NCBI GenBank assembly: GCA_947491225.1
Contig: CANLIE010000017.1
Location: forward strand, 1-60,715
Reading direction: 5' to 3'
DNA length: 60,715 nucleotides
DNA from: an uncultured Cellulophaga sp.
GTDB taxonomy: Bacteria; Bacteroidota; Bacteroidia; Flavobacteriales; Flavobacteriaceae
Shown: positions 7,746 through 16,757 of the stretch, in pieces
Layout of the letters: each line of letters opens with the position of its first letter
Numbering within the stretch: position 1 is the stretch's first letter
Program-made: the position numbers and the translations under genes
Notes under the pieces: model-generated
Told to the model about the DNA's origin: nothing
Database searches by the model: none
Seen by the model: only the letters and a program-made list of their open reading frames with translations

Positions 7746-10061
7746 CTACTTTTTCGTATTCCCTTTAAATTTATCAAAACCAGATTTAACTTCCTTAGCT
7801 GGCCAAGAATTGTTTGTTGTATCAATATCAGCAATTTCTGCCTTAGGATCTACAACAACACCTACTAATTCTTTCTGAGAAGCAACAACTCTTTTTACTT
7901 CTTTATCATTCATTCTCCATATTTCCGCAGGGTAAGTAACGTTTTCTGTTGTACCATCTGCATATGTATATTCTACTATTAAAGGCATTGGTATACCTCC
8001 TGGCTTGTTAAAAGTAACTTCATAAAAGAACTTAGGCTCTTTTACTGCTGCTCTCTCTGCTTCAGTTAAGTTATCCATCATATACTCTTTAAGAGGTTTA
8101 GATATGTCTGATGGATTTTTTCCTTTTAAACTAGCGTCATAATTCTCTCCATCCACTTCAGCTAAAAACACTAATGGAGGTAAGTCTTCTAATTTAAGAT
8201 TTCTTTGCTTCATAGCATCCTTAATTCTTTTTGGAGGTGTATTGGATACTTGATATTTTTTAACTTCTTTTACTCCCATATCTACATAATCCGTACTATA
8301 AAACCATCCTCTCCAGAAGTAATCTAAATCTACTGCAGATGCATCTTCCATTGTACGGAAAAAATCTTCTGGGGTTGGGTGCTTAAATTTCCAACGATTA
8401 GAATATGTTTTAAACGCATGATCAAACAATTCTCTACCCATTACTGTTTCTCTTAAGATGTTTAGTGCTGTTGCTGGTTTACCATATGCATTAGGCCCCA
8501 ATTGATATACGTTTTCTGGGTTGGACATAATTGGCGACAAATAACTTTGTGAACCTGCCATATAAGGAATAATCTTTGCTACCGGCCCTCTTCTTGATGG
8601 ATACTTGCTATTAGGAGCAATAGCTTCAGGATAAGCTTCTCCAAATTCCTGCTCTGCAATATATTGCATAAAAGTATCTAACCCTTCATCCATCCAAGCC
8701 CATTGACGCTCATCTGAATTTACAATCATTGGAAAGAAATTATGACCAACTTCATGTATAATAACACTGATCATACCAAACTTAACTCTGTCAGAATACT
8801 TTCCATCTTCATTAGGTCTTCCAAAATTCCAACAAATCATAGGGTATTCCATACCTTGACTTTTAGCATGAACAGAAATCGCTTTTGGATAAGGATAATC
8901 AAATGTATGTGCTGAATATGAGCGTAGTGTATGTGCCACTGCTTTTGTAGAGTATTCTTCCCATAATGGATTACCTTCTTTTGGGTATAATGATACTGCC
9001 ATAGAAGTTTTACCATTGCTTAACTTAACGTTTTGCATATCCCAAATAAACTTACGAGAAGTTGCAAAACCGTAATCTCTTACGTTCTGTGCCTTAAACT
9101 TCCAAGTCTTCTTTTTTGTTGAAAAAGATTTTTCAGCAGCTTCTGCTTCTTCTTGTGTTACAATCATTACTGGCTTATCAAAAGACTTAGTGGCTTTTTC
9201 GTAACGTTTCATCATTTCTTTTGAAAACACTTCTTTTCTATTTTGAAGCACTCCTGTTGCATCTAAAATATGATCTGCAGGAACAGTTATGTTTACTTCA
9301 TAATCTCCAAAGGGAAGTGCAAACTCTCCATTGCCCCAAAACTGATGATTTTGCCACCCGTCTACATCACTATAAACAGCCATTCTAGGAAAGAATTGTG
9401 CTATTACATAGGCCTTATTACCGTCTTTAGAAAAATATTCATATCCAGATCTAGCTCTATTTACTGTATGATCAGGAATATTGTACCACCATTTTATAGA
9501 AAAAGAAATTTGATCTTTACTCTTTAATGCAGAAGGCAAATCAATTCGCATCATTGTTTGATTAATGGTATAAGGCAAATCCTTTCCGTTAGCATCTTTT
9601 ACATACTGTATTTTAAAACCTCCATCAAATCCTTCAGATATATGTGTGCCAGTAAATTGACTAACTGGCATAGCCTCTGAAAGCTGTGTGCTATTTCTTA
9701 AAGCAGATTTATTGTTTTTTTCACGTACATTTTGATCTAACTGTACCCATAAGAATTCTAAATCATCCGGAGAATTATTTATGTAAGTAATAGTTTCTTC
9801 TCCATATAGTTTTGAGTTTTTATCATCTAACTCAATATCCATTTTGTAATTGGCTTGCTGTTGGTAATAATCTGGTCCTGGAGTTCCAGATGCAGACCTA
9901 TATGCATTTGGAGTTGAAAACTCTTGATACATTTGTCTAAATTTACTCTGGTTTTCATGACCAGCTTCTCTTTCTGTTTTTTCTTGTGCCTGTACCATTA
10001 TTATGCTTACAAACATAAATAGAACAGCAGTTAGGTAATACTTGATTTTGTTCATTTTCAA
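7746..10061 (-). CDS. Secreted M1-family metallopeptidase
   Basis: This 771-aa zinc aminopeptidase-like protein (gluzincin, M1) begins with a signal peptide ending at VQAQ near residue 26, so it acts outside the cytoplasm. The zinc site is HEVGH at 436-440, with the third ligand Glu459 in WMDEGLDTF, exactly the M1 spacing. The substrate-binding motif appears as GMEYP instead of GAMEN, as in other Bacteroidota members. N- and C-terminal beta domains flank the catalytic part. A terminator follows the gene and the DUF6702 gene lies 54 bp upstream, a common flavobacterial pairing. No T9SS CTD is seen at the C-terminus. Confidence 0.93.
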   Translation of the reverse strand: MKMNKIKYYLTAVLFMFVSIIMVQAQEKTEREAGHENQSKFRQMYQEFSTPNAYRSASGTPGPDYYQQQANYKMDIELDDKNSKLYGEETITYINNSPDDLEFLWVQLDQNVREKNNKSALRNSTQLSEAMPVSQFTGTHISEGFDGGFKIQYVKDANGKDLPYTINQTMMRIDLPSALKSKDQISFSIKWWYNIPDHTVNRARSGYEYFSKDGNKAYVIAQFFPRMAVYSDVDGWQNHQFWGNGEFALPFGDYEVNITVPADHILDATGVLQNRKEVFSKEMMKRYEKATKSFDKPVMIVTQEEAEAAEKSFSTKKKTWKFKAQNVRDYGFATSRKFIWDMQNVKLSNGKTSMAVSLYPKEGNPLWEEYSTKAVAHTLRSYSAHTFDYPYPKAISVHAKSQGMEYPMICWNFGRPNEDGKYSDRVKFGMISVIIHEVGHNFFPMIVNSDERQWAWMDEGLDTFMQYIAEQEFGEAYPEAIAPNSKYPSRRGPVAKIIPYMAGSQSYLSPIMSNPENVYQLGPNAYGKPATALNILRETVMGRELFDHAFKTYSNRWKFKHPTPEDFFRTMEDASAVDLDYFWRGWFYSTDYVDMGVKEVKKYQVSNTPPKRIKDAMKQRNLKLEDLPPLVFLAEVDGENYDASLKGKNPSDISKPLKEYMMDNLTEAERAAVKEPKFFYEVTFNKPGGIPMPLIVEYTYADGTTENVTYPAEIWRMNDKEVKRVVASQKELVGVVVDPKAEIADIDTTNNSWPAKEVKSGFDKFKGNTKK

Positions 10062-10115
10062 TTGTTTTTTAGTCGCCGAAAATTAACACTTTTTTAGTGA
10101 TTTGTTAAAGTAATT

Positions 10116-10616
10116 TCAAAATTTTAACATTCCTTTATTACTTTCCTTAATAAGCACAAAACTTTTCTTCTTCTCTTTAAATTTAAAGTGTACAATATTT
10201 TTTTGCTCAGAAAACATATCTGTAAGTATGTTGTTCTCTATTTCTACGCTTTTTATTTTCTCTAAATCTACGTTTTCAACTTCTAAATACAATATTATAA
10301 TGTCATTATCATACTCTCTTCCAATATAATTAACTACTACTTCTTTATCGTTTATAGTTATATGAAATTTAGCTTTTAAATACTTTTTTATAAATGTTTC
10401 TGCCGTGGTATTTTCTTCTTTAGTTGCTAAATTTGCAGTTATGTCATACCTTTCTTTTAGTAACTTGTCAAAATCATCTATAAAGACCCTAGATGTTATT
10501 TGTAGTGTTTTTTCCTTTTCTGAATAATTTACATTGGTTACACTAACATAATACTTATGGACTGCAACAAAAGCAAAAAGTGGCAATAATAAAATTAAAT
10601 AGCTTCTTTTAAACAT
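10116..10616 (-). CDS. DUF6702 family protein
   Basis: The 166-aa protein has a hydrophobic N-terminus (YLILLLPLFAFVAVHKYYVS), which is a signal peptide or anchor. The following pattern VTNVNYSEKEKTLQITSRVF, then IDDFDKLL, is characteristic of DUF6702, a Bacteroidota family usually found beside the M1 peptidase. Its function is unknown. The envelope location is inferred. It lies upstream of the M1 gene in the same orientation and is probably co-transcribed with it. Confidence 0.85.
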   Translation of the reverse strand: MFKRSYLILLLPLFAFVAVHKYYVSVTNVNYSEKEKTLQITSRVFIDDFDKLLKERYDITANLATKEENTTAETFIKKYLKAKFHITINDKEVVVNYIGREYDNDIIILYLEVENVDLEKIKSVEIENNILTDMFSEQKNIVHFKFKEKKKSFVLIKESNKGMLKF

Positions 10617-10685
10617 ATTATAGATTTTCTAACCCTCAAAAATAAGCAAATGGTATGCCATTTTTAATTAATATCTTAATTTATT

Positions 10686-10765
10686 CCTCCTAAAAATTTT
10701 ACGATTTCTTAGGCAGCAAGCAATTGAAGTAAAAAATGGTAGTAAAAAAATAACTTTTTAACCAT
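10686..10765 (-). pseudogene. Relic 5' end of another CarboxypepD_reg-like paralogue
   Basis: An ATG at 10765 opens MVKKLFFYYHFLLQLLAA and then a TAA at 10709-10711. The gene just upstream starts MVKKLFFLLFFFLLQLLIAQ, and the two loci also share the bases around the start (TTAACCATATAA, TTATTAGGTTTACTTTAA). After the stop, decayed homology continues for about 25 bases. This is the truncated start of a further tandem copy whose body has been deleted. Confidence 0.75.
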
Positions 10766-10784
10766 ATAATTTATTAGGTTTACT

Positions 10785-11035
10785 TTAATATAAGTTTTTA
10801 ATTTTTTTAAACTCAATACTCTTTTTGGTTAAAAAATCCCATACAATGAAATCATTTTTGGCTTTAGAGATATTATTAAAATTCTCATCTGTTTCACAAA
10901 AAAGCATAAATTCTTCTATCTTAAGTGCAGGTATTTTTAAGTCTGTTGTAAAAATTGAATCGGCATACGAATTACGAATTGCCTGAGAACGAGCATATTT
11001 TTGGTCCCTAGCTACTCTTTTTTTAAGCATATTCG
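10785..11035 (-). repeat. Near-identical duplicate of 11557-11810
   Basis: About 240 bp of the 3' parts of the two adjacent paralogues match with only one or two differences, while their 5' halves have diverged strongly. This is the pattern left by recent gene conversion or unequal crossing over. Confidence 0.85.
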
Positions 11036-11537
11036 TACGGCCACTTATCTTATTCAATGTTTTATTAACATTAATTGATAGCCCAATTGCATAATAATAA
11101 ACAAACTCACCATGATCTGCATCATACAACATACGCTCACTTTGTGGTAATACTTTTACATCTGCATTTGGCAGCCCTAAGCTTTTTGAAGTAACCAAGG
11201 TACTTTTATTCAAAATTACCTCGTCCAATTCCATTACTATGGTTTCTAACTCAACTGTTAGAACATTCAAGGCCATAATTATTTCTGAAACAACAATAGT
11301 TTCTTTTTTAAACTGTACTGCTGAAAAAACCAAAGTATCATTTAACTTAGCAGGAATAGAGAAATGCCCATTTAGATTAGTGATGGTGGCTTTATCACTG
11401 GATATATTTAAAATATGAACTCCAGATACATCATTATTTTCATTTACAATTACTCCCTCTATTTTCTTTACGGTTTCTTGGGCAATAAGCAATTGAAGCA
11501 AAAAAAAGAAAAGTAAAAAAAATAACTTTTTAACCAT
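10785..11537 (-). CDS. Secreted CarboxypepD_reg-like protein, paralogue 1
   Basis: The 250-aa product has a signal peptide (MVKKLFFLLFFFLLQLLIAQ) followed by a carboxypeptidase-like regulatory beta-sandwich from about 25 to 110 (IEGVIVNENNDVSGVHILNI, ATITNLNGHFSIPAKLNDTL), the same fold as the N-terminal domain of TonB-dependent receptors. The C-terminal half (LPNADVKVLPQSERM, ALKIEEFMLFCETDENF) is unnamed. It is the last of three tandem paralogues. Its final 80 codons are almost identical at DNA level to those of the next gene. The function is unknown. No TonB receptor barrel follows, so it is not a fragment of one. Confidence 0.85.
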   Translation of the reverse strand: MVKKLFFLLFFFLLQLLIAQETVKKIEGVIVNENNDVSGVHILNISSDKATITNLNGHFSIPAKLNDTLVFSAVQFKKETIVVSEIIMALNVLTVELETIVMELDEVILNKSTLVTSKSLGLPNADVKVLPQSERMLYDADHGEFVYYYAIGLSINVNKTLNKISGRTNMLKKRVARDQKYARSQAIRNSYADSIFTTDLKIPALKIEEFMLFCETDENFNNISKAKNDFIVWDFLTKKSIEFKKIKNLY

Positions 11538-11556
11538 ATAACTTATTAGGTTTACT

Positions 11557-12300
11557 TTAATCTAAGTTTTTAATTTTTTTAAACTCAATACTCTTTTTGG
11601 TTAAAAAATCCCATACAATGAAATCATTTTTGGCTTTAGAGATATTATTAAAATTCTCATCTGTTTCACAAAAAAGCATAAATTCTTCTATCTTAAGTGC
11701 AGGTATTTTTAAGTCTGTTGTAAAAATTGAATCGGTATACGAATTACGAATTGCCTGAGAACGAGCATATTTTTGGTCCCTAGCTACTCTTTTCTTTAAC
11801 ATCTTTGTGCGCCCGCTAATTGCATTTAAAAGCTTATTAAAATTTACGCTTAAACCACCAAACATAGGTCCATGATCTGCGTCATGTAACAAACGCTCAC
11901 TTTGCGGTAGCACTTTTGCATCTGCATTAGGCAAACCCAAACTTTTTGCAGTAATCAAGGTACTTTTATTTAAAATAACCTCGTCCAATTCTGTCACTTG
12001 ATCCTTAAGATATATAATAAAATCATTCTGAGCATAATTGTTCTGGTCAACTATAACATATGTTTTTTTATACTGTATTGCAGAAAAAACTAGAGTATCA
12101 TTTATACTCGCTAGGATAGAAAAAAAGCCTTTATTATTTGTAATTGTTGCTTTTTCAGTAGTTATGTTTATAACATGCACACCTGCTATATCTTTACTTT
12201 TAGAAACAACAACACCTTCTAAATTCTTGGCAATAGGTTTTTGCGCAAGTACAGAAAAGCCATATAATAAACAACAAAAAAAGAGTAAACTATTCTTCAA
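11557..12300 (-). CDS. Secreted CarboxypepD_reg-like protein, paralogue 2
   Basis: The 247-aa protein has a signal peptide (LLFFCCLLYGFSVLAQK), a CarboxypepD_reg-like sandwich at about 28 to 110 (LEGVVVSKSKDIAGVHVINI) and the family C-terminus. It starts 3 bp after the stop of paralogue 3 and ends 19 bp before paralogue 1, so the three genes form one transcription unit. In the middle it lacks the YYYAIG segment of paralogue 1 and reads GPMFGGLSVNF there. The function is unknown. Confidence 0.85.
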   Translation of the reverse strand: MKNSLLFFCCLLYGFSVLAQKPIAKNLEGVVVSKSKDIAGVHVINITTEKATITNNKGFFSILASINDTLVFSAIQYKKTYVIVDQNNYAQNDFIIYLKDQVTELDEVILNKSTLITAKSLGLPNADAKVLPQSERLLHDADHGPMFGGLSVNFNKLLNAISGRTKMLKKRVARDQKYARSQAIRNSYTDSIFTTDLKIPALKIEEFMLFCETDENFNNISKAKNDFIVWDFLTKKSIEFKKIKNLD

Positions 12301-12303
12301 CTA

Positions 12304-13038
12304 TTATAACTTTAAATATGCTTTACTATGTGTAACCAAAAAATCTATTAATTGAAATTCGTTAGACTTTTTTAATAAATCTTGTGATGGTATTTTATCA
12401 TCACAATACACCAGAAAGGCATCAATCTTATTTTGTGGTATACCCAAGTCCGTTACAAAAAAACTATCTTCATATACCTGTCTTAAAACCTTGCTTAATT
12501 TTAATTTTGGCATTGTAACGTCCTTCTTATCCTTTTTAGACTTTAGTAAAGCTTTAAAAATATTTACAAAATTAATTCCGTTTTGCATACCACGCTGCGC
12601 ATCAGTCTGCGCAATGTTTTCTACTTTAGTGGTACGGTCTATTTCATAATTAAATTCTTTAAACTCCTCATTTTTTACGTTTATAAATTTTTCCTGATCT
12701 TCTGGACTTACAACTACCTCATCTAATTCAGTTACTTTTTCTTTTACATCAATAATTAATCTATTCTTTGCTATAATCTCTTTAGTTATAGTAATAATCT
12801 GTATTCTATAATTAACCGCAGTAAAAGCCAATTGATCACCTATAGCAACAGCAATTGCAAAGTCACCATCACTATCCGTAATTGTTGCATCTTCAGCAGT
12901 AATGTTAATTACATCTAATCCAGGCACATTTATATCCCTATATATTACTGTTCCCCTTAGAATGCTTCTATCTATTTCTTGTGCAACAAGATTTATGGTT
13001 GTAAAAAGAAGGAATAGTCCAAGTGCTATTTTTTTCAT
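12304..13038 (-). CDS. Secreted CarboxypepD_reg-like protein, paralogue 3
   Basis: The 244-aa protein is the first gene of the tandem set. It has a signal peptide (MKKIALGLFLLFTTINLVAQ), then the beta-sandwich (RGTVIYRDINVPGLDVINIT, ATITDSDGDFAIAVAIGDQL), and a C-terminal half related to, but well diverged from, the other two (FVTDLGIPQNKIDAFLVYC). It is probably the ancestral or at least older copy. No promoter box is obvious in the 150 bp up to the divergent pepE gene. Confidence 0.85.
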   Translation of the reverse strand: MKKIALGLFLLFTTINLVAQEIDRSILRGTVIYRDINVPGLDVINITAEDATITDSDGDFAIAVAIGDQLAFTAVNYRIQIITITKEIIAKNRLIIDVKEKVTELDEVVVSPEDQEKFINVKNEEFKEFNYEIDRTTKVENIAQTDAQRGMQNGINFVNIFKALLKSKKDKKDVTMPKLKLSKVLRQVYEDSFFVTDLGIPQNKIDAFLVYCDDKIPSQDLLKKSNEFQLIDFLVTHSKAYLKL

Positions 13039-13192
13039 AAAATCATTTTTAGTGAAAGGAAAAGAAATCTAACCCCCTATTAATATAAATAAATGCAATT
13101 TACACTCAAAAAAAATAGTGTACCATTAAACTTTTGTTAATTTGTAAAATAGAATTATGATAACAAAAATGTTTCCATACAAATAATACCAT

Positions 13193-13885
13193 ATGAAAAA
13201 ATTATTATTAGCGAGTACCTCTACTCTATTTGGCGAAAACTATCTAGATTATTTACTAGAAGAATTAGTGTTTTTTTTTAATGACATAAATAGAATTACA
13301 TTTATACCCTATGCCAGACCAGGTGGCATATCACATACAGATTACACAAAAATAGTAGCCACTGCTTTTGCAAAGATTAACAAAGAAGTTATTGGCTTGC
13401 ATACATATGAAAATCCACAAGAAGGCATTACCACTGCTGAGGCTCTTTTTTGTGGCGGCGGAAATACTTTTTTATTGGTGCAACAACTGTATAAGCTAAA
13501 CATTTTAGATAGCATAAAAAGAAAAGCAGAAAACGGAACACCCTATATGGGTACCAGTGCTGGCAGCAACATAGCAGGTATAAATATGCAAACAACCAAT
13601 GATATGCCAATTGTATACCCACCAAGCTTTAAAACAATGCACTTGGTAAACTTTAATATTAATGCACATTATTTAGACCCAAACCCAAACAGCACACATA
13701 ACGGAGAAACTAGGGAGACACGTATTAAAGAATTTCATTGCTTTAACAAAATCCCTGTAATTGGTTTACGAGAAGGAAGTTTTATACTTGTAAACGATAC
13801 AGATATTAAGGTAAAAGGTGACTTAAGCGTTCGTGTTTTTGAAGCAGGAAAATTACCATATGAAACAAAAAAAATAAATTTCTAA
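13193..13885 (+). CDS. pepE: Dipeptidase E (alpha-aspartyl dipeptidase)
   Basis: The 230-aa cytoplasmic enzyme belongs to serine peptidase family S51 and cleaves Asp-X dipeptides. The nucleophile is Ser122 in MGTSAGSN, and His159 in INAHYLD fits the catalytic His of the E. coli enzyme. The glycine-rich FCGGGNTF near 85 and RPGG near 43 are also typical. The length matches E. coli PepE (229 aa). It stands alone, divergent from the CarboxypepD_reg-like genes. Confidence 0.95.
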   Translation: MKKLLLASTSTLFGENYLDYLLEELVFFFNDINRITFIPYARPGGISHTDYTKIVATAFAKINKEVIGLHTYENPQEGITTAEALFCGGGNTFLLVQQLYKLNILDSIKRKAENGTPYMGTSAGSNIAGINMQTTNDMPIVYPPSFKTMHLVNFNINAHYLDPNPNSTHNGETRETRIKEFHCFNKIPVIGLREGSFILVNDTDIKVKGDLSVRVFEAGKLPYETKKINF

Positions 13886-13967
13886 ACTACTCATTAGCAA
13901 GTCTTACCTTTTATCGAATTCATCTTATATTTTAACCTTAGTTTTAGGCTGTGCAATTAGTTTCCTT

Positions 13968-13975
13968 TACTTTTG
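13968..13975 (+). promoter_or_regulatory. -7 promoter box of the repeat protein operon
   Basis: TACTTTTG matches TAnnTTTG, 39 bp before the ATG of the 913-aa gene. Confidence 0.5.
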
Positions 13976-14014
13976 TATGTTTATGTTATACTTTGTAATT
14001 AACCATTTATATCT

Positions 14015-16756
14015 ATGAAAAAATTAGTTTTTGGATTATTTTTTAGCCTTTGCTTATCTACAAATATAGTAGCCCAAGTTAAAATAGGTGAAAACCCACA
14101 AAACCTTCACAATAATTCTGTTTTAGAATTAGAAAGCACAACTAAAGCATTAGTTATTACACGTGTTACTACCACACAAATGAATGATATGACCCCCCTT
14201 AATGGTGCATTAGTCTATAATACAGATACATCTTGTGTGTACTATTATGATGGCACTGTTTGGGTTAATTTATGTGAAACTGAAAAGGCTGAAAATATTA
14301 GTTTAGAAGAAACATCACCAAACACTTATACTTTTACAAATTCTGAAGGAGTTGAAACAATTTTTACCATTCCAACTTTTTCTTCAAATTACACAGGCAA
14401 TCAAGGAAGTAATTACCCCAGTGGAATTATAATAACAGAAACTAACCCTTATAATGTAAACATAGAAGTAGGCTTAATACATGGAGAATCTATACAAGGT
14501 GGATCAGTTGGAAGAAATCAAATAGCCAATACGTCAATTTTAACCAGACATTTAAGTGATGGCAGTGTTTCTGCACTTAAAATTGGAAGCAATGCAGTAA
14601 CAACAAATAAAATACAATCTGGCAACGCAAATGAAGTTCTACAAACAAACACCTATGGAATTGTAGAATGGGGTCCTTTAAATGCAAATAATATTGCTGG
14701 ACAAGACTTAACTGCTGATGCCTCTATTACACTAACAGGAACACCAACGGGCGCTTTGTTAGAAACTGTTGGAATTTCCGTTGCGGATGGCGGAATTACT
14801 GATGTAAAATTGGCTGATGATGCGGTAATTACTTCAAAAATCACAGATTTAAATGTAACTACTGGTAAGATTGCTGATGATGCTATAACTACTGATAAAA
14901 TATTGGATGCAACTATTGTAAATGCGGACATTGCCAATGATGCAATCAACAGTGCTAAAATTGAAAACGAAACCATTATTTCTGAAGATATTCTTAATGG
15001 TACAATTGCAACAGTAGATGTTGCTGAAGATGCTATTGATAGGACTAAAATAAATGCAGATGTCGCTGGAACTGGACTAACTCAAAATGTTAACGGATCC
15101 TTAGAAATAGACCCCACTTCAATCACTGGCGATGGAGATATTACCTCCACTGACCTAAATGTGACCAATGGTACTGATGCTGCTTTTAATGACGTGACCA
15201 TTGACATTAACACTGGAGCTGTAACTTCTGATAAAATATTGGATGCTACAATTCTCAATATAGATATTGCCAATAATGCCATTAACAGTGCTAAAATTGA
15301 AAACGAAACCATTATTTCTGAAGATATTCTTAATGGTACAATTGCAACAGTAGATGTTGCTGAAGATGCTATTGATAGAACTAAAATAAATGCAGACGTA
15401 GCCGGAACTGGACTAACTCAAAATGTTAACGGATCCTTAGAAATAGACCCCACTTCAATCACTGGCGATGGAGATATTACCTCCACTGACCTAAATGTGA
15501 CCAATGGTACTGATGCTGCTTTTAATGACGTGACCATTGACATTAACACTGGAGCTGTAACTTCTGATAAAATATTGGATGCTACAATTCTCAATATAGA
15601 TATCGCCAATAATGCCATTAACAGTGCTAAAATTGAAAACGAAACCATTATTTCTGAAGATATTCTTAATGGTACAATTGCAACAGTAGATGTTGCTGAA
15701 GATGCTATTGATAGGACTAAAATAAATGCAGATGTCGCTGGAACTGGACTAACTCAAAATGTTAACGGATCCTTAGAAATAGACCCCACTTCAATCACTG
15801 GCGATGGAGATATTACCTCCACTGACCTAAATGTGACCAATGGTACTGATGCTGCTTTTAATGACGTGACCATTGACATTAACACTGGAGCTGTAACTTC
15901 TGATAAAATATTGGATGCAACTATTGTAAATGCAGATATAAACGCTGCTGCTGCTATTGATGGTTCTAAAATTAATCCGGTTTTCACATCTAATGTATCA
16001 ACAACAGGCACATTAACAACTTTAGGTACTGCAATAATTGGGGATAATACAATTACAAATGTAGATGGTACAGCTGGACAAGTTTTAACTACAGATGGTG
16101 CTGGTATTGCCACTTGGGAAGATGTCAATACTGGAATTCCAACAGGAACTGCTGGTTCTATTTTCTTTTCTGATGGAAGTGGCAATTTAGTTGAAAATAA
16201 CAGCCAATTATTTTGGGATGCAGGAAACAATAGGTTTGGTATTGGCACAAACACAATAGGAACAGGAATTAAATTACGTATTGCAAATGGCGCAATCAGG
16301 TCTGAAAGAATTTTTAATTCCTCCGCGGGAAATATGACAAATCCTACTTATAGTTTTTTTGGTGATGAAGATACAGGTATGTTTAGAGATAATGCAGACG
16401 AACTTGTTTTAGTTGCAGGAGGGCAAGAAGCAATTAGAATTAAAGAAGATGGCAGCAGCACAAATGTGACAGTTAGAGGGGCATTTTCAACAAGAATTAG
16501 AGACATTAATACTGGAACAACAGCAGTATTAGAGGAAGATGACCATACAGTTATCTTTTCAGGAACAACTATAACCAATGTTACCTTTCCTTCTACTGCA
16601 AGTACTGGTCAAATACTAATTTTAAAAAATATTTCTGGAGGAGTTGTAACAACAGATATTACTTATGTAAATAGCACAGGAACATCCATTAACAGTCTCC
16701 CTGTAGGTGTAACTCAACTACAAAGTGATGGAACCAATTGGCAACAAATAAACTAG
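14015..16756 (+). CDS. Secreted repetitive fibre-like protein
   Basis: The 913-aa protein has a signal peptide (MKKLVFGLFFSLCLSTNIVAQ). Residues 22 to 90 resemble the start of many flavobacterial surface proteins (VLELESTTKALVITRVTTTQ, YNTDTSCVYYYDGTVWVNLC). From about 295 to 640 it is built of 112-residue repeats rich in Asp, Ile and Thr (ISEDILNGTIATVDVAEDAI, INADVAGTGLTQNVNGSLEI). The C-terminal part (FFGDEDTGMFRDNADELVLV, then IRIKEDG) recalls phage tail-fibre-like proteins. No T9SS CTD is visible at its end. The next gene, one base on, encodes a type B CTD protein. It is probably a surface fibre or adhesin; that role is inferred. Confidence 0.8.
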   Translation: MKKLVFGLFFSLCLSTNIVAQVKIGENPQNLHNNSVLELESTTKALVITRVTTTQMNDMTPLNGALVYNTDTSCVYYYDGTVWVNLCETEKAENISLEETSPNTYTFTNSEGVETIFTIPTFSSNYTGNQGSNYPSGIIITETNPYNVNIEVGLIHGESIQGGSVGRNQIANTSILTRHLSDGSVSALKIGSNAVTTNKIQSGNANEVLQTNTYGIVEWGPLNANNIAGQDLTADASITLTGTPTGALLETVGISVADGGITDVKLADDAVITSKITDLNVTTGKIADDAITTDKILDATIVNADIANDAINSAKIENETIISEDILNGTIATVDVAEDAIDRTKINADVAGTGLTQNVNGSLEIDPTSITGDGDITSTDLNVTNGTDAAFNDVTIDINTGAVTSDKILDATILNIDIANNAINSAKIENETIISEDILNGTIATVDVAEDAIDRTKINADVAGTGLTQNVNGSLEIDPTSITGDGDITSTDLNVTNGTDAAFNDVTIDINTGAVTSDKILDATILNIDIANNAINSAKIENETIISEDILNGTIATVDVAEDAIDRTKINADVAGTGLTQNVNGSLEIDPTSITGDGDITSTDLNVTNGTDAAFNDVTIDINTGAVTSDKILDATIVNADINAAAAIDGSKINPVFTSNVSTTGTLTTLGTAIIGDNTITNVDGTAGQVLTTDGAGIATWEDVNTGIPTGTAGSIFFSDGSGNLVENNSQLFWDAGNNRFGIGTNTIGTGIKLRIANGAIRSERIFNSSAGNMTNPTYSFFGDEDTGMFRDNADELVLVAGGQEAIRIKEDGSSTNVTVRGAFSTRIRDINTGTTAVLEEDDHTVIFSGTTITNVTFPSTASTGQILILKNISGGVVTTDITYVNSTGTSINSLPVGVTQLQSDGTNWQQIN
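14897..15935 (+). repeat. Coding tandem repeat, 336-bp period, about 3.1 copies
   Basis: Blocks such as GAACTGGACTAACTCAAAAT recur exactly 336 bp apart, near 15068, 15404 and 15740, and encode a 112-residue unit. Copies differ at only a handful of bases (GATGTCGCTGG versus GACGTAGCCGG), so the expansion is recent. Confidence 0.95.
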
Positions 16757-16757
16757 T

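Noticed and set aside
14897-15935. CRISPR-like or satellite array
   Set aside because: The 336-bp units are in frame, lack spacers and are fully translated.
14653-16578. Minus-strand frames opposite the repeat protein
   Set aside because: They recur with the same 336-bp period as the coding repeat and are shadows of its codon composition.
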